43,287 nucleotides of DNA from Priapulus caudatus (taxonomy: Eukaryota > Priapulida > Priapulimorpha > Priapulimorphida > Priapulidae): contig NW_014577070.1 in NCBI RefSeq assembly GCF_000485595.1, forward strand, positions 443,220 to 486,506, written 5' to 3'. Shown in pieces: positions 35,301 to 43,287 of this stretch; the first letter of the stretch is position 1, and the number at the start of each line of letters is the position of its first letter. A model generated the notes under the pieces. It did no database searches. It was not told where the DNA came from and saw only the letters and a list, made by a program, of their open reading frames with translations. A program made the position numbers and the translations under genes.

Positions 35301-38300
35301 TGTAAGGCATCACGCTGGCAATACTGATGCGCAGTCAATCGCGATGTGATTACACACTCGGTGTGGAATGCCCAGGGAATTATTGAACTGATAATGCGCA
35401 TTAATGAATGCGCACAGCCGGCCTAATTTTAGTTTTAAGGTTAAAAGCTTGTTAAGCGGCACCGGCTTTGATGTGTGAGGATCATCGCATTATTTATTGT
35501 CTCTAAGGACGCGAATTTCGATTGCTATGCGTGTTTATTTACAAGTAAGCGATAATGAAGTGCGTTAATTAAGTTACTTCGAAGCGCAATACGGCGAAGG
35601 ATTTCTATAGGAGAATATTTTGGGTCGAAATTAGGGTAATTTATGCGATTGCCTAAAGTGGATTGTGTCGCGTATGCCTCGTAGATAATCTATAAAAATG
35701 TCTAACCCTGTGTGTGTTTGTTGTGCATGTGTATAGGGCCACGCAGTGTCGCAGTTGTGCAAGACGCTAGACAACGTGACGCTGTTCGGCACAGCTTCCA
35801 AGGGCAAGGAAGAGGCCATAAAGGAAAACGTGACCCATCTGTTTGACCACAGCATCGATTACGTGCAAGAGATCAGGAAGTGAGTGCAATTTTTCCCTGC
35901 AGAATTCCCCAAGCGGCAATCAGATACAATTACATTACATCTATAGAATGTATCTAAAAACACGCATCCGTTAGAGTGAAAATCTTATACATGAAAGTTA
36001 GCAGTTATTGTGTGTTTGTATATTATGGTATCGTGAAGCATGTGTGCTGTAATGAATGAATATTCTATAGTGTGGCTCAAGTATAGACTCAATAGGCCAT
36101 AATAAAAATATTGTTTGTTTGCCTTCACCCGACCGACCCGCCAAAAAGGGGTCGACTTTTTTTTTAAACAAATTGTATCACTGTACATTATATAATTCTG
36201 TAGGCAATACATTATAAATTATGTACCAAGCAAAAGAAACATTCAACATAAAATATATCTCCACACAAGCACACCCGAGCATGTAGACACCACGCTGAAT
36301 TTGTAAAAAGACCCCGCCCTCAAAAAAAAAGAAAAAAGAAAAGCCGGCCTACCTACCCAAACTTTTCAGCCTGGGTCGGGTGAGGGAAAACAAAGATTTT
36401 TTTAATTGTGGCCCTACCTTGATTTTTCCCGCAAGTATGTAGCTACTACCAGTTCCTAATTGTCCAATTGGTCAATCTCTGATCAGTGGAGTAGCCAGGA
36501 TTAAATCTAAGGGGGGTGGGTGCATGTTGTTGGCATGTTTTATCGACTTGAAACAGTCCTGCTGGTTTAAATAAGGTAGCCTTCTAAATCTTAGGGGGCC
36601 CCCCCCCCCGGCTACGCCACTGTCTCTGATACAGATTGCAACAGGTTCACAGATAAACAGAATGTGTTAGACAATATGCCATAAACAATGATCCTGGAGT
36701 GTTCCAAAATCAAAATTAACATTGAAATTCATCTTATTATTGTACACTTGTGTTTTCGCTTAACTCTCTACATTCAAACACAAAGAAGCTGCTTGCTGGT
36801 GTCTGTAACAGATACTTGTTCAGTTAATTGTTCTATTGTTGACAGGCACGTGTCACGTATCCCGGCTCAGTGATCGTAAAACGGCGCCGCAGCCACTTCC
36901 CAGTTATTTTCCACGCTGTGTGATGCATACATTACAATGTGTTACAGTTACATTACATTGCAATGTGTTGCAGTTACATTACATTGCACGTGTGATGCAC
37001 ACATTACAATGTGTTACATTACATTGCACATGTGACGCACACATTACAAATGTGTTACATTACATTGCACGTGTGACGCACACATTACAAATGTGTTACA
37101 TTACATTGCACGTGTGACGCACACATTACAAATGTGTTACATTACATTGCACATGTGGCGCACACATTACAAATGTGTTACATTACATTGCACATGTGGC
37201 GCACACATTACAAATGTGTTACAACTTACAATGTCATAACGGATGCTGCGTGTCACCACAAGCGTAACCGTGTCAGGCGGGAGTTCCTTTGCTATTGGAC
37301 TGTTGGATAATTCGATTGCTGTCACGCTCGGACAATGTGTTGCAGGATATCGCCAGAAGGGGTAGACCTGGTGCTCGATTGCCTGTGTGGCGACGACGCC
37401 AACAAGGGTTACACCCTGCTGAAGCCGATGGGTAAATACATCCTGTACGGCACCTCGAACATCGTCACCGGCGAGACGAAGAGCCTGTTTAGCCTCGCCA
37501 AATCTGTAAGAATGGTTTGCATTAATTTTTTATTGGCTTTTTTTGAATGTTGCCTTAGTAATCGCCTCGGCTGCTGGTAGGTGTACTGTAACAAGTCTAT
37601 CATAATTATATTCTATAGATCATTATAGACTCATTGGTGTTGTTGTTTTCTTATGGATTGTTAGTATATATCTGATGCATGCGTCTGAAAATGAGTTTAG
37701 ACCTAAAGGTTTTGGACGAGGAAAATTTCCTAGTGCTGTATCGTAACAATGTGTGTAGATGCTATATCTTAAATTGGTTATTAGCGTCGATTGTAATTAC
37801 AATCTGGTAAATGCTGAGCAGCATGCTATTTATAAATAACTAGAAGAGAAATTTTTTTTGTATGTGCATTTAAGCATTTTAATTGGATATAAGTTTTTAA
37901 TTAGTAGCGATTTGTTTAACGATATGTTTGTAATTAAAGTTATAAGTACAAAGGTTTTTATGAAAATGGTAAACGAAAAACATTATTTGTATAGAAACTC
38001 ACAGGAAAACACACATCCTTATTATCACTATGATCACTATATGTGATATTATATGACTAGAGTATAAAATCTGTAGACAAAACTTAAATAAATGTGCAAT
38101 GCAGAAGTATGTGCTAGACGTAGGATTTCCTAGTGAAAACTGAAACTGATTTTCCTGCTTAACTTTTGTTTCTTCGTCTCTTTTTCTCCTAGACTTTCAC
38201 TAAAAGTTGTAAAATACGCTTTTAGTATTATATTAATACTGACTAGTCAACAGTTAGTCCTCCTTCTCTTCATCTTCCTGAACTATCGCTATAGCGTCGG

Positions 38301-40685
38301 CAACTTTCGCCATCACCCCACTGCCACACGTCGCATCACCTCGGTGCCGTGGTTGTGTCTGTTGTCGACTGCAGCAGCGGCATTGTAGTACAGCGCATGC
38401 TATCTGTCATGGCGGTCATCGCCGCACGCGAGGGATGTCGGCGATCGTGCAGCGTGCATGTCGGGTTGCCGCGGCGATTAAATAGCATCGTCGTTGTTGT
38501 GAGCTCTCTCCGGAGTGCGTCGCCACGGCGATTAACTAACGTCGTCGTGAGCTCTCTCCGGAGTGCGTCGCCACGGCGATTAACTAACGTCGTCGTGAGC
38601 TCTCTCCGGAGTGCGGCGCCACGGCGATTAACTAACGTCGTCGTCGTTGTTGCAGTGGTGGCAGGTGGACAAGGTGAGCCCGATCAAGCTGTACGACGAG
38701 AATCGCTTCATCGGCGGCATCATGCTGCGTCACCTGCTGTTCAGGCAGGGCCAGCATGAGTACGTGCGCACCATCATGGAGAAGGTCGTCGCGCTGTTCA
38801 CCGCCGGAAAAAGATCCGCCCGCACATCGACTCCACCTGGGCCTACGAGGACGTACGTTCGCCACATGTTTGTTTGTCATGGTGGGAGAGGTGGGGGTGG
38901 CCGAGGTAGCGACGAGCCGAACTGCGTGGTGGTGTGAAACCGGAGTAGGGGGGTGGGATGAAGCTGAGGTGTAGGTGGGTGGGCTGGCGTGAACTGGGTC
39001 AGTGGTGAACAGCTTGGGTTGTGGAACGAAACTGGAGTGAGGGGGGGGGGGGTCGATCCCCCGGGGGGAGGGTCACTCTCTATATAGAACATTACCCATG
39101 TGCATTCTCACTAAAAAATAATAGGCCCCCTAAGTGCGAACTGCACATTGGAAAACCCTACCCCCTATTGCAGACACAATTGAAGAATACCACCCCCTAT
39201 TGCATACACAATGAAATATCCCACCCCCTATTGCACACAAGAAAATATCCCACCGCCATATTGCATACACAATGAAAGAGTCCTACCCGGGGTCCTACCC
39301 CCTATTACATACACAATGAAAGAGTCCTACCCGGGGTCCTACCCTCATATATTGCGAGGTCTTGCAGACAAGTGGAGGGCAAAGAGTGGAGGGAATACTG
39401 GGGCGGGGTACTATGTGGTTCGTCATGAGGGGGGCCTACTGCGGGCGCGGTGCTTGACTTGAACGATCCCGGGGGGCTTATTGCGGGATTAGCTTGTAAA
39501 GGGGGGCCTATTTGCTCCCGCGCGGGCCCGCTTTAGAAGTGGAAAACATATATAGGCATATATAGTTACACCCCCCCCCCCCCCGGGGTCGATCCTCTGT
39601 GAGGATGAAGAACTAAGCTGGAGAGTGGCGGGTGTAGAATGAGTTCAGTGTATTAGTGAGTATGAGGGAAAGATTCCCATAATTCTCAAGTGTTTGAGAT
39701 TCTTCTATGGCTGTTGCATGGAAGCCAGCTCCATTGTTACACCCCTAGGATAGCATTTAGGTTCCTTATTCTTCCTCAGAATATTTAGTCTTGTGGAAAC
39801 TTCAAGAAAAAGAAATCCTAATTTTCCCCCTAGAAAAATGACAACCTAATTTTTGTGGGTTTTCTGGAAATTTCATTTAACTTGTTTTATAACAGCTGCA
39901 GAACGGCTGTTTATAGCTTCAGGTTTACGTACGTGCTTTCTGGCAACAGGGGTGTTGTTAGCGAAGTTAAACGGCGTAACAGCAAAATGGTAGTTGAAAA
40001 TGCGATAAAATGCATTTTCGTTTCCAAGTTTTCTCCGGAAAAAAATGGATAGTTACTTTCACTCTGCTAGCAGCAGACGTGCTTGTCCCAGAAAGTGGAA
40101 ATAACCTAAGCCCCCGCATATAAATAAATAAATAAATTTAACGGCCAGGCATCGTCGTTACGTGATCAGCTACCTCAAATGTCTGCCCCTCTACTGCAGC
40201 CTGTGAACGAGGATTTTCTTTTCTGGTACACAAAAACAGATACACTGTATACTTCGCTGTCAGTCTACTGTCTACACTCTACAGTCTACAGTCAGGTGCT
40301 GTTGAGGGTATATAAATTAAATTTTTACATTGTTACCCCCTCCCCCCAATTTTCTCAACGAATTTAGACGTTTCACAAAATCGACCCCTGGGACTGTCAA
40401 GACGCGGAAGCGGATCCGCGGAAGAATCTCATCCCTGTATATATATCGTGTGACCGTCATCTGTTTGATTGTTACTTACCTTGGCAATTTTTTTCTCAGG
40501 TCCAAGAGGGAATGCAGAAGATGCATGACCGCAAAAATATTGGCAAGATTCTTCTAGACCCAACCCAGGAGCCGAAGCCCAAGGACGTGAAGAAGCCAGC
40601 AGAGGCTGCTCCTGACGCAGCAGCCAATGGTGAGAAGGACAGCAAGAACGAGGGCTCGCCAGAAGGGCAGGAAACCCAGGAGTAG
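21779..40685 (+). CDS. VAT1: VAT1 (synaptic vesicle membrane protein VAT-1 homolog), seven exons
   Basis: Exons: 21779-21978, 22138-22267, 27182-27397, 35737-35879, 37346-37505, 38656-38852 and 40500-40685 (stop TAG). All junctions are AG/GT. The spliced length is 1232 nt, one short of 411 codons because of a frameshift in exon 6. VAT1 belongs to the medium-chain dehydrogenase/reductase superfamily (quinone-oxidoreductase-like, no zinc site); in animals it is linked to vesicles, mitochondria and lipid transfer. An Ala/Glu/Pro-rich leader (1-30) precedes MRACVLTGFGGLKTVKV. Then come GGLNFLDLMVRQGAID, VGDHVMAL, AAAIPLNYAVAYIMLFEIGN, and the nucleotide-binding loop SVGGGVGHAVSQ across the exon 3/4 junction (about 177-188). 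Further on are NVTLFGTASKGK, ISPEGVDLVLDCLCG, KGYTLLKPMGKYILYGTSN, WWQVDKVSPIKLYDENR and KNIGKILL. A Lys/Glu/Ala-rich tail follows. The ATG at 21779 is in frame with the conserved region. Human VAT1 has 393 residues; about 410 are expected here. Confidence 0.93.
22268..25620. other. VAT1 intron 2, left part: AT-rich, simple repeats
   Basis: No gene recognised. It contains TA-rich stretches at 22670-22890 and 23410-23440, a (CA)n/(CACG)n microsatellite at about 24171-24241, and generally AT-rich sequence. Short open frames are unremarkable. Confidence 0.6.
24171..24241. repeat. (CA)n and (CACG)n microsatellite
   Basis: About 70 bases of alternating CA with an internal CGCACGCACGCACGCATGCA block. 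On the minus strand it reads as a Cys/Val frame, which is a repeat artefact. Confidence 0.9.
25900..25941. repeat. Perfect 42-bp palindrome
   Basis: Each arm is ATCAGGAGTTAATGAGACAAA and its exact complement with no spacer. It lies at the end of a minisatellite unit (ACATTGT before, TGTATGT after). Confidence 0.9.
26689..27095. mobile_element. CAGGG-ended DNA element splitting the minisatellite
   Basis: The left end is CAGGGTGCGAAATTAGTCC and the right end, reverse complemented, is CAGGGGTAGAAATTAACTTT. The direct repeat CATTG borders both ends (26684-26688 and 27096-27100). Removing the element and one CATTG restores the surrounding minisatellite unit, which is strong support for the limits. 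Inside, a 79-bp block (26736-26814) is repeated directly and exactly (26815-26893), and the phrase GGACTCCCT or its complement recurs throughout. CAGGG ends suggest hAT; a 5-bp duplication fits the hAT5-type subgroup. There is no transposase. Confidence 0.78.
27367..27620. repeat. Tandem copy of the VAT1 exon 3/intron 3 boundary
   Basis: About 60 bases spanning the end of exon 3 and its donor (GGTGCTCGTGCATTCTGTCG...AACCAGAG) recur 150 bp downstream at 27517-27575. In the copy the donor GTGGTGAGT has become GTGGGGAGT, so it cannot splice there in the same way. A third partial trace, GGGGCAGGTGCACGCTCCC, follows near 27601. Between the copies lies a (CT)n then G-run tract (27433-27515). Confidence 0.82.
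28265..28313. repeat. TA-rich palindromic microsatellite
   Basis: Runs of ACTATATATATATATAGTCTATATATATAGTC form nested palindromes. Simple sequence in VAT1 intron 3. Confidence 0.8.
28846..29297. mobile_element. CAGGGCTTGAAA-ended DNA element in VAT1 intron 3
   Basis: The left end is CAGGGCTTGAAACTAACGC and the right end, reverse complemented, is CCGGGCTTGAAAATAACC. The 5-bp direct repeat CTAAG sits immediately outside both ends (28841-28845 and 29298-29302). The 452-bp body has no coding frame. The CAGGG terminus and 5-bp duplication match those of the element at 26689, suggesting the same mobilising family. Confidence 0.75.
29840..30180. repeat. Diverged 88-94 bp tandem repeat, about 3.5 copies
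   Basis: The marker CCATATGGGCTGTGTACAGC occurs, with changes, at 29862, 29954, 30042 and 30136, each followed by GTCACGTTCCCCTGTGAAAA TTACGGCCGTTG-like sequence. A (CAG)n-like tract follows at 30199-30230. It is intronic in VAT1, and open frames crossing it are not gene-like. Confidence 0.8.
30430..32290. other. VAT1 intron 3 middle part, nothing recognised
   Basis: AT-rich unique-looking sequence. Two related blocks with GGGCATGTA...TTGCCCGA occur near 31300-31331 and 31520-31554 and may be fragments of an old repeat. The 74-96 aa open frames have no recognised similarity. Confidence 0.5.
32308..32978. repeat. Long (CTCT)n-rich microsatellite before the gap
   Basis: About 670 bases of CT-only or nearly CT-only sequence, in which a block of about 80 bp (TGCCTCTCTCTCTGCCCCTC, TCTCTGCTTCTCTGTCACTG, then CCTCTCTCTCTCTGCCTCTC) is repeated at least three times. 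All long frames through it (Ser/Leu-rich on the + strand, Arg/Glu-rich on the - strand) are artefacts. Confidence 0.95.
32979..33287. other. Assembly gap (309 N)
   Basis: Unresolved bases between a CT-rich and a GT-rich microsatellite in VAT1 intron 3. The true length and content are unknown. Confidence 0.99.
33288..33336. repeat. (GT)n microsatellite after the gap
   Basis: GTGTGT run with few interruptions, directly flanking the gap on its right side. Confidence 0.95.
34217..34315. repeat. (GTGC)n/(GT)n microsatellite
   Basis: GTGCGTGCGTGCGCGTGTAT repeated with a period of about 26-30 bases. The translated frame (Ala/Arg/Thr/His) is a repeat artefact. Confidence 0.85.
34680..35061 (-). mobile_element. 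Possible solo LTR in VAT1 intron 3
   Basis: Read on the minus strand, the segment starts TGTTGAGTACGCG and ends GCAACA, giving 5-bp inverted termini TGTTG/CAACA. It includes a TATATATATA box (34870-34880) and, about 115 bases later, AATAAA (near 34757), the usual LTR order. The flanking bases (GTTCG and TGCCA) do not form a target duplication, and no internal retroelement genes adjoin. A 97-aa open frame over it is unrecognised. The call is tentative. Confidence 0.35.
36093..36416. mobile_element. TIR element (MITE) in VAT1 intron 4
   Basis: Inverted ends of about 43 bp: the left end runs TAGGCCATAATAAAAATATT then GTTTGCCTTCACCCGACC, and the right end, reverse complemented, runs TAGGGCCACAATTAAAAAAA then TTTTCCCTCACCCGACCC. 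No target duplication beyond a possible TA is visible. The 324-bp body includes poly-A and poly-T runs and no coding frame. Confidence 0.7.
36484..36622. mobile_element. 139-bp hAT-type MITE with 8-bp target duplication
   Basis: The left end is CAGTGGAGTAGCCAGG and the right end, reverse complemented, is CAGTGGCGTAGCCGGG. The perfect 8-bp direct repeat TCTCTGAT lies directly outside both ends (36476-36483 and 36623-36630). The CAGTGGCGTAGCCAGG terminus is a widespread hAT MITE signature in animals. The interior is G/C homopolymer-rich. It is the cleanest element boundary in the window. Confidence 0.9.
36925..37225. repeat. 41-bp minisatellite in VAT1 intron 4
   Basis: About six copies of a 41-bp unit, CACACATTACAAATGTGTTA then CATTACATTGCACGTGTGACG, ending about 120 bases before exon 5. 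The unit contains inverted parts (ACATTACA/TGTTACAT), so it can form hairpins. Confidence 0.88.
38478..38650. repeat. 48-bp tandem repeat abutting the VAT1 exon 6 acceptor
   Basis: Three and a half copies with starts at about 38501, 38549 and 38597: GAGCTCTCTCCGGAGTGCGT, CGCCACGGCGATTAACTAAC then GTCGTCGT. The last copy runs straight into TCGTCGTTGTTGCAG, the exon 6 acceptor. Because 48 is a multiple of three, a 136-aa open frame spans repeat and exon, but the repeat part is not proposed as coding. Confidence 0.85.
38656..38852 (+). other. VAT1 exon 6 with an apparent frameshift
   Basis: Reading from the acceptor, the exon gives WWQVDKVSPIKLYDENR through ALFTAGK, then loses similarity (RSARTSTPP). 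The +1-shifted frame after the A5 run at 38808-38812 instead gives IRPHIDSTWAYED, the expected VAT1 continuation, ending at the GTACGT donor. Exon 5 ends and exon 7 begins in phase 0, so exon 6 should be a multiple of three, yet it is 197 nt. One missing A (or two extra) explains this. An assembly error in the homopolymer is the simplest reading; a real allele is possible. Confidence 0.85.
38853..40499. repeat. VAT1 intron 6: G/C-run repeats and 30-bp tandem units
   Basis: It contains a G13 run followed by GTCGATCCCCCGGGGGGAGG (39040-39070). About five copies of a unit near 30 bp (CCTACCCCCTATTGCATACACAATGAAA) lie at 39160-39345. A C17-type run followed by CGGGGTCGATCC lies near 39570-39592. 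AATAGGCCCCC (39119) and its complement GGGGGGCCTATT (39500) form inner inverted repeats, suggesting a decayed TIR element of about 0.5 kb. No gene was recognised in the rest. Confidence 0.55.
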
Positions 40686-43287
40686 AGGTGTCGACGTGAA
40701 GAATGGCAGGATATATTGGCGACGCCTCACGCGTGCACGTACGATCCATTCTGAGCAGGCGGCGGTAGATGTAGCGACGTTCGCGCGTTAACGTTGGGCG
40801 TGGTGGGAGAAGTAACTTGCTGGGGAGGGGCGACAGTAAGCTGCACGAAGCCAATGCAATGCTCAAGGGATGGCTGCTCGCGATGGATACACGTGCTATT
40901 GGCGGCCATTTTTCCCAGCCAAAACCGATTTGCAGTTTAACCTGCGCAGCTGTTAGGTTAGTGTCTCTGTCGCTTCATTATTTTCGGCCGTAGTTGGTGA
41001 TAGTGCTGTCAAGTGTAGCTGCAGAATGCGCAGAAAATGGTACGCCGAACACCCGTTTCATTGGGAAAGAAAAACTTGTGTAACAGTCATCGTAATCTTA
41101 TCGTTCAGCTTGTCAACGGACGTATGGCGGTGACGGTTATGCGTAACTGAACCGCAGTGATCGTAGTAAAAGTTACTATGATGTTGGCTATCTCTAATGT
41201 GTGATGGTGTCGACGCTGTTTTGGGGGGACGGTGTCTACTTCAGATGCATTCGCTATCACAGACTACAAACGAGTTTGGCTTTTTTCCTGTTCGGTTATT
41301 GCTAGTGCAGCGCCATCTGTTATCCTGTGTGCGTACTGCTTTGCATTGGTGTGTGCCAGGGATGTGTATGGTTGAGAAGTTTCATTAAGTGTTTTCGTCC
41401 CGTTTTTGTCATAGCTAGAAGTTATTGTTCATTCAAATAACCTTAACAACACTGCCTTACTCTGTGAAAGTTTACTCGATCTCTTTTCTATTTGTTGATC
41501 TTATCCTCTTGTTTTACTCCAGGTTTGTCCTTTCGTTATATGATTACATTGAGCTGGGTTGTTTTTCTCTACTGTTTCAGCTACTAAAGTCTGTTTGGTT
41601 TGCAGTCTAATCCAAAATGTGTCTTCTGTAGTTCTGCAACCTGCACACAATTTTGATTCTATCCATAATCATACCATGACATATGATTAGGACAAAATGA
41701 CATTGCATTTATTGATGTGCCGCTATGTGTATATTATAAACCCTGTGTTCCATGTTGCAGTGAGCATTCTGATTTTACACTACTTTCTGAGAATCATTGC
41801 ATGATTGTATTACATGAGAATGACATCCCACTGAGAATGTACGTCTTACGATTCGAGTGCTTTAGTTGACGCTTTGAGAATCTTGTGGAAATTTCCACAT
41901 GACAGTATTAAGTTTAGGGTGTTGTAACGTGCCAGTACGAGCATTCCTTATTCTGAAGACCATAGACACTTCTGGCATTCCATATCATCTTCCATGATGC
42001 ATGTGTATCTATGTATGTATATTGAACGAAATGTATCTATTTTTGTTAATGTTGTTATTTTTGTTGTGCAGCTTACATAAGATGTATATTTATTGTGCTG
42101 GCTATGATGTAGCGATATATAGATGTCAACGTGTCTCGTGCTACAATCATGCTCTGTGGTAGTTGCGCGCCATAGCCTGCATTGGTTGAGCGTTATTTCG
42201 CAGGCATGGTGTACAATGTGTGCGAGCTTCCATCGGCTAAGCAGCTTGCAGAAGTTGTTGCTCAGTTGAGGTGATCCACACCCGTCTTAGTTATGCATTT
42301 GAACATGGGATGGATGCTGCGTGTCGGCAACCACTCCCGATCTCTACTTCGAAATATGATCACATGCTTTGGTCATCAATGAGGCTTTGGCTATAGTTGT
42401 CGCCGCCTCTCCCATCCCACCTAACTGTGCCAGGTCGCGTGCAAGAATGCCGCGCCCGTGCGGACTCATCTTCCATCCTCTAGCTCAGAACCGAGAAAGG
42501 GAAGAAAACAGGGTTGCAAAGGTGTAGCAGTACCCCTGTGTGCGCAGCTGCCAGAAAGTGACTCGTAGCTTCGATGAGTGGCACCCTCGCTTGCCGTGCT
42601 GCGTCATGCCACCGGATTGGGCGTCGTCGGGAAGCCGTTGACGAATCGTAATATTCGAGACCATCTCATCCGGAACATATCATTGTTGTGTGAAGCCGGG
42701 CCCCGAAAACCGGAAAGTTAAATGTTCATTTCGCTTAGCGTAACGACGAGCGACGGCGGTTCACGTTAATGGTACGTAACCGATAGAGGCAGTTTGTTTC
42801 TGCGCCGCGCTTTTAGCGCGTGCGTTTTTCCATGTCTAAGCTTGATGCTGTGGAGCCATTCACTGCCTACTCGCAGTTGCATGTACGTGTTAGTTTGTAG
42901 ACTGGCAGACGGTAGCAACTGCATCGCTTTTGCGAGGGAGGTTCATCTGATTGGGTAAAGATTTTTTTTTAACAGTATTTATTGCAGCAATTGTATTTCT
43001 CATTGGTCGATCGATGTCTTTGAAGGAGGCGGGAACGTGGGGTCGTAGTTGGATCGTTGTACGAGGGCTGCTTGCGTGCTTTGCGGTATTCCCTCGGTCA
43101 CGGCCATTCGTCACCTGCGATTATGGATCAATGACGGTCGATCGACATTTGAACTTGTTTCGGCATGTTGAAATCTCACTATATTTTTTACGCCGCTCTA
43201 TTTTGAAGAATAAGGCTTATTTTTTTCATTCGTTGAGGGTCTAAAGCTGGATTCTAAGGGTAAAGGGTACGATTGCTCTGGGTTTTT
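40686..43287. other. VAT1 3' UTR and downstream flank, no further gene recognised
   Basis: After the VAT1 stop the sequence is of mixed composition and without any recognised coding exon to the window edge. I did not find a canonical AATAAA signal close to the stop. Frames of 97 aa at 42951-43244 (+) and 145 aa at 40429-40866 (-) show no family features. A GC-rich stretch near 42400-42720 could be a CpG-rich promoter of a gene lying beyond the window, but nothing specific supports it. Confidence 0.5.

Noticed and set aside
38349-38655. Coding extension upstream of VAT1 exon 6
   Set aside because: The open frame comes from a 48-bp repeat, and VAT1 similarity begins exactly at the acceptor at 38656.

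Overview
This is a window of animal nuclear DNA. It has spliced genes with GT-AG introns, GC-rich and CpG-rich coding exons set in AT-rich introns, many short terminal-inverted-repeat (TIR) transposons, minisatellites, and one 309-base assembly gap. Nothing bacterial or viral was recognised. A short tract of the common metazoan telomere motif (CCCTAA/TTAGGG) lies inside a small TIR element. A repeat family beginning TAGCTCACCTTG followed by GTCCGTCC runs is of a kind I associate with marine invertebrates such as molluscs, annelids or amphioxus. I therefore infer a marine invertebrate, possibly a lophotrochozoan; the phylum cannot be fixed from this sequence.

Four protein-coding genes are recognisable by their conserved sequence. 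(1) The 3' end of WDR24 (GATOR2 complex, + strand) in four exons, 2784-6416. Its upstream part is outside the window, behind two large tandem arrays (1-1296 and about 1310-2745). (2) ENGASE, a cytosolic endo-beta-N-acetylglucosaminidase of family GH85 (+ strand): four coding exons from 9894 to 16204, 713 codons, apparently complete. (3) POMGNT2, the ER O-mannose beta-1,4-GlcNAc transferase (- strand): a single coding exon, 19846 down to 18092, 584 residues. (4) VAT1, an MDR/quinone-oxidoreductase-like membrane-associated protein (+ strand): seven exons from 21779 to 40685, with introns of up to 8.3 kb. As assembled, exon 6 of VAT1 carries a one-base-class frameshift at an A5 run.

Layout: tandem arrays and WDR24 3' part (1-6416); intergenic DNA with a telomere-motif TIR element and a likely ENGASE promoter/5' exon (6417-9893); ENGASE with two related TAGCTCA-type repeats in its introns (9894-16204); a tail-to-tail gap of 1.9 kb; POMGNT2; a head-to-head gap of 1.9 kb holding a nested transposon pair (20015-21074); then VAT1, whose introns hold minisatellites, at least four well-delimited non-autonomous DNA transposons, a possible solo LTR and the assembly gap; and finally 2.6 kb of 3' flank with no recognised gene.

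The genes do not form an obvious pathway. ENGASE and POMGNT2 both act on glycans, one trimming free or misfolded N-glycans in the cytosol and one building the matriglycan core in the ER. WDR24 and VAT1 are unrelated housekeeping-type genes. I did not find a new multi-gene system. The notable content is in the mobile elements and tandem repeats: the nested TIR pair, the element carrying telomeric repeats, two CAGGG-ended elements with 5-bp target duplications, and repeat-borne nuclear-receptor-like DR1 motifs.
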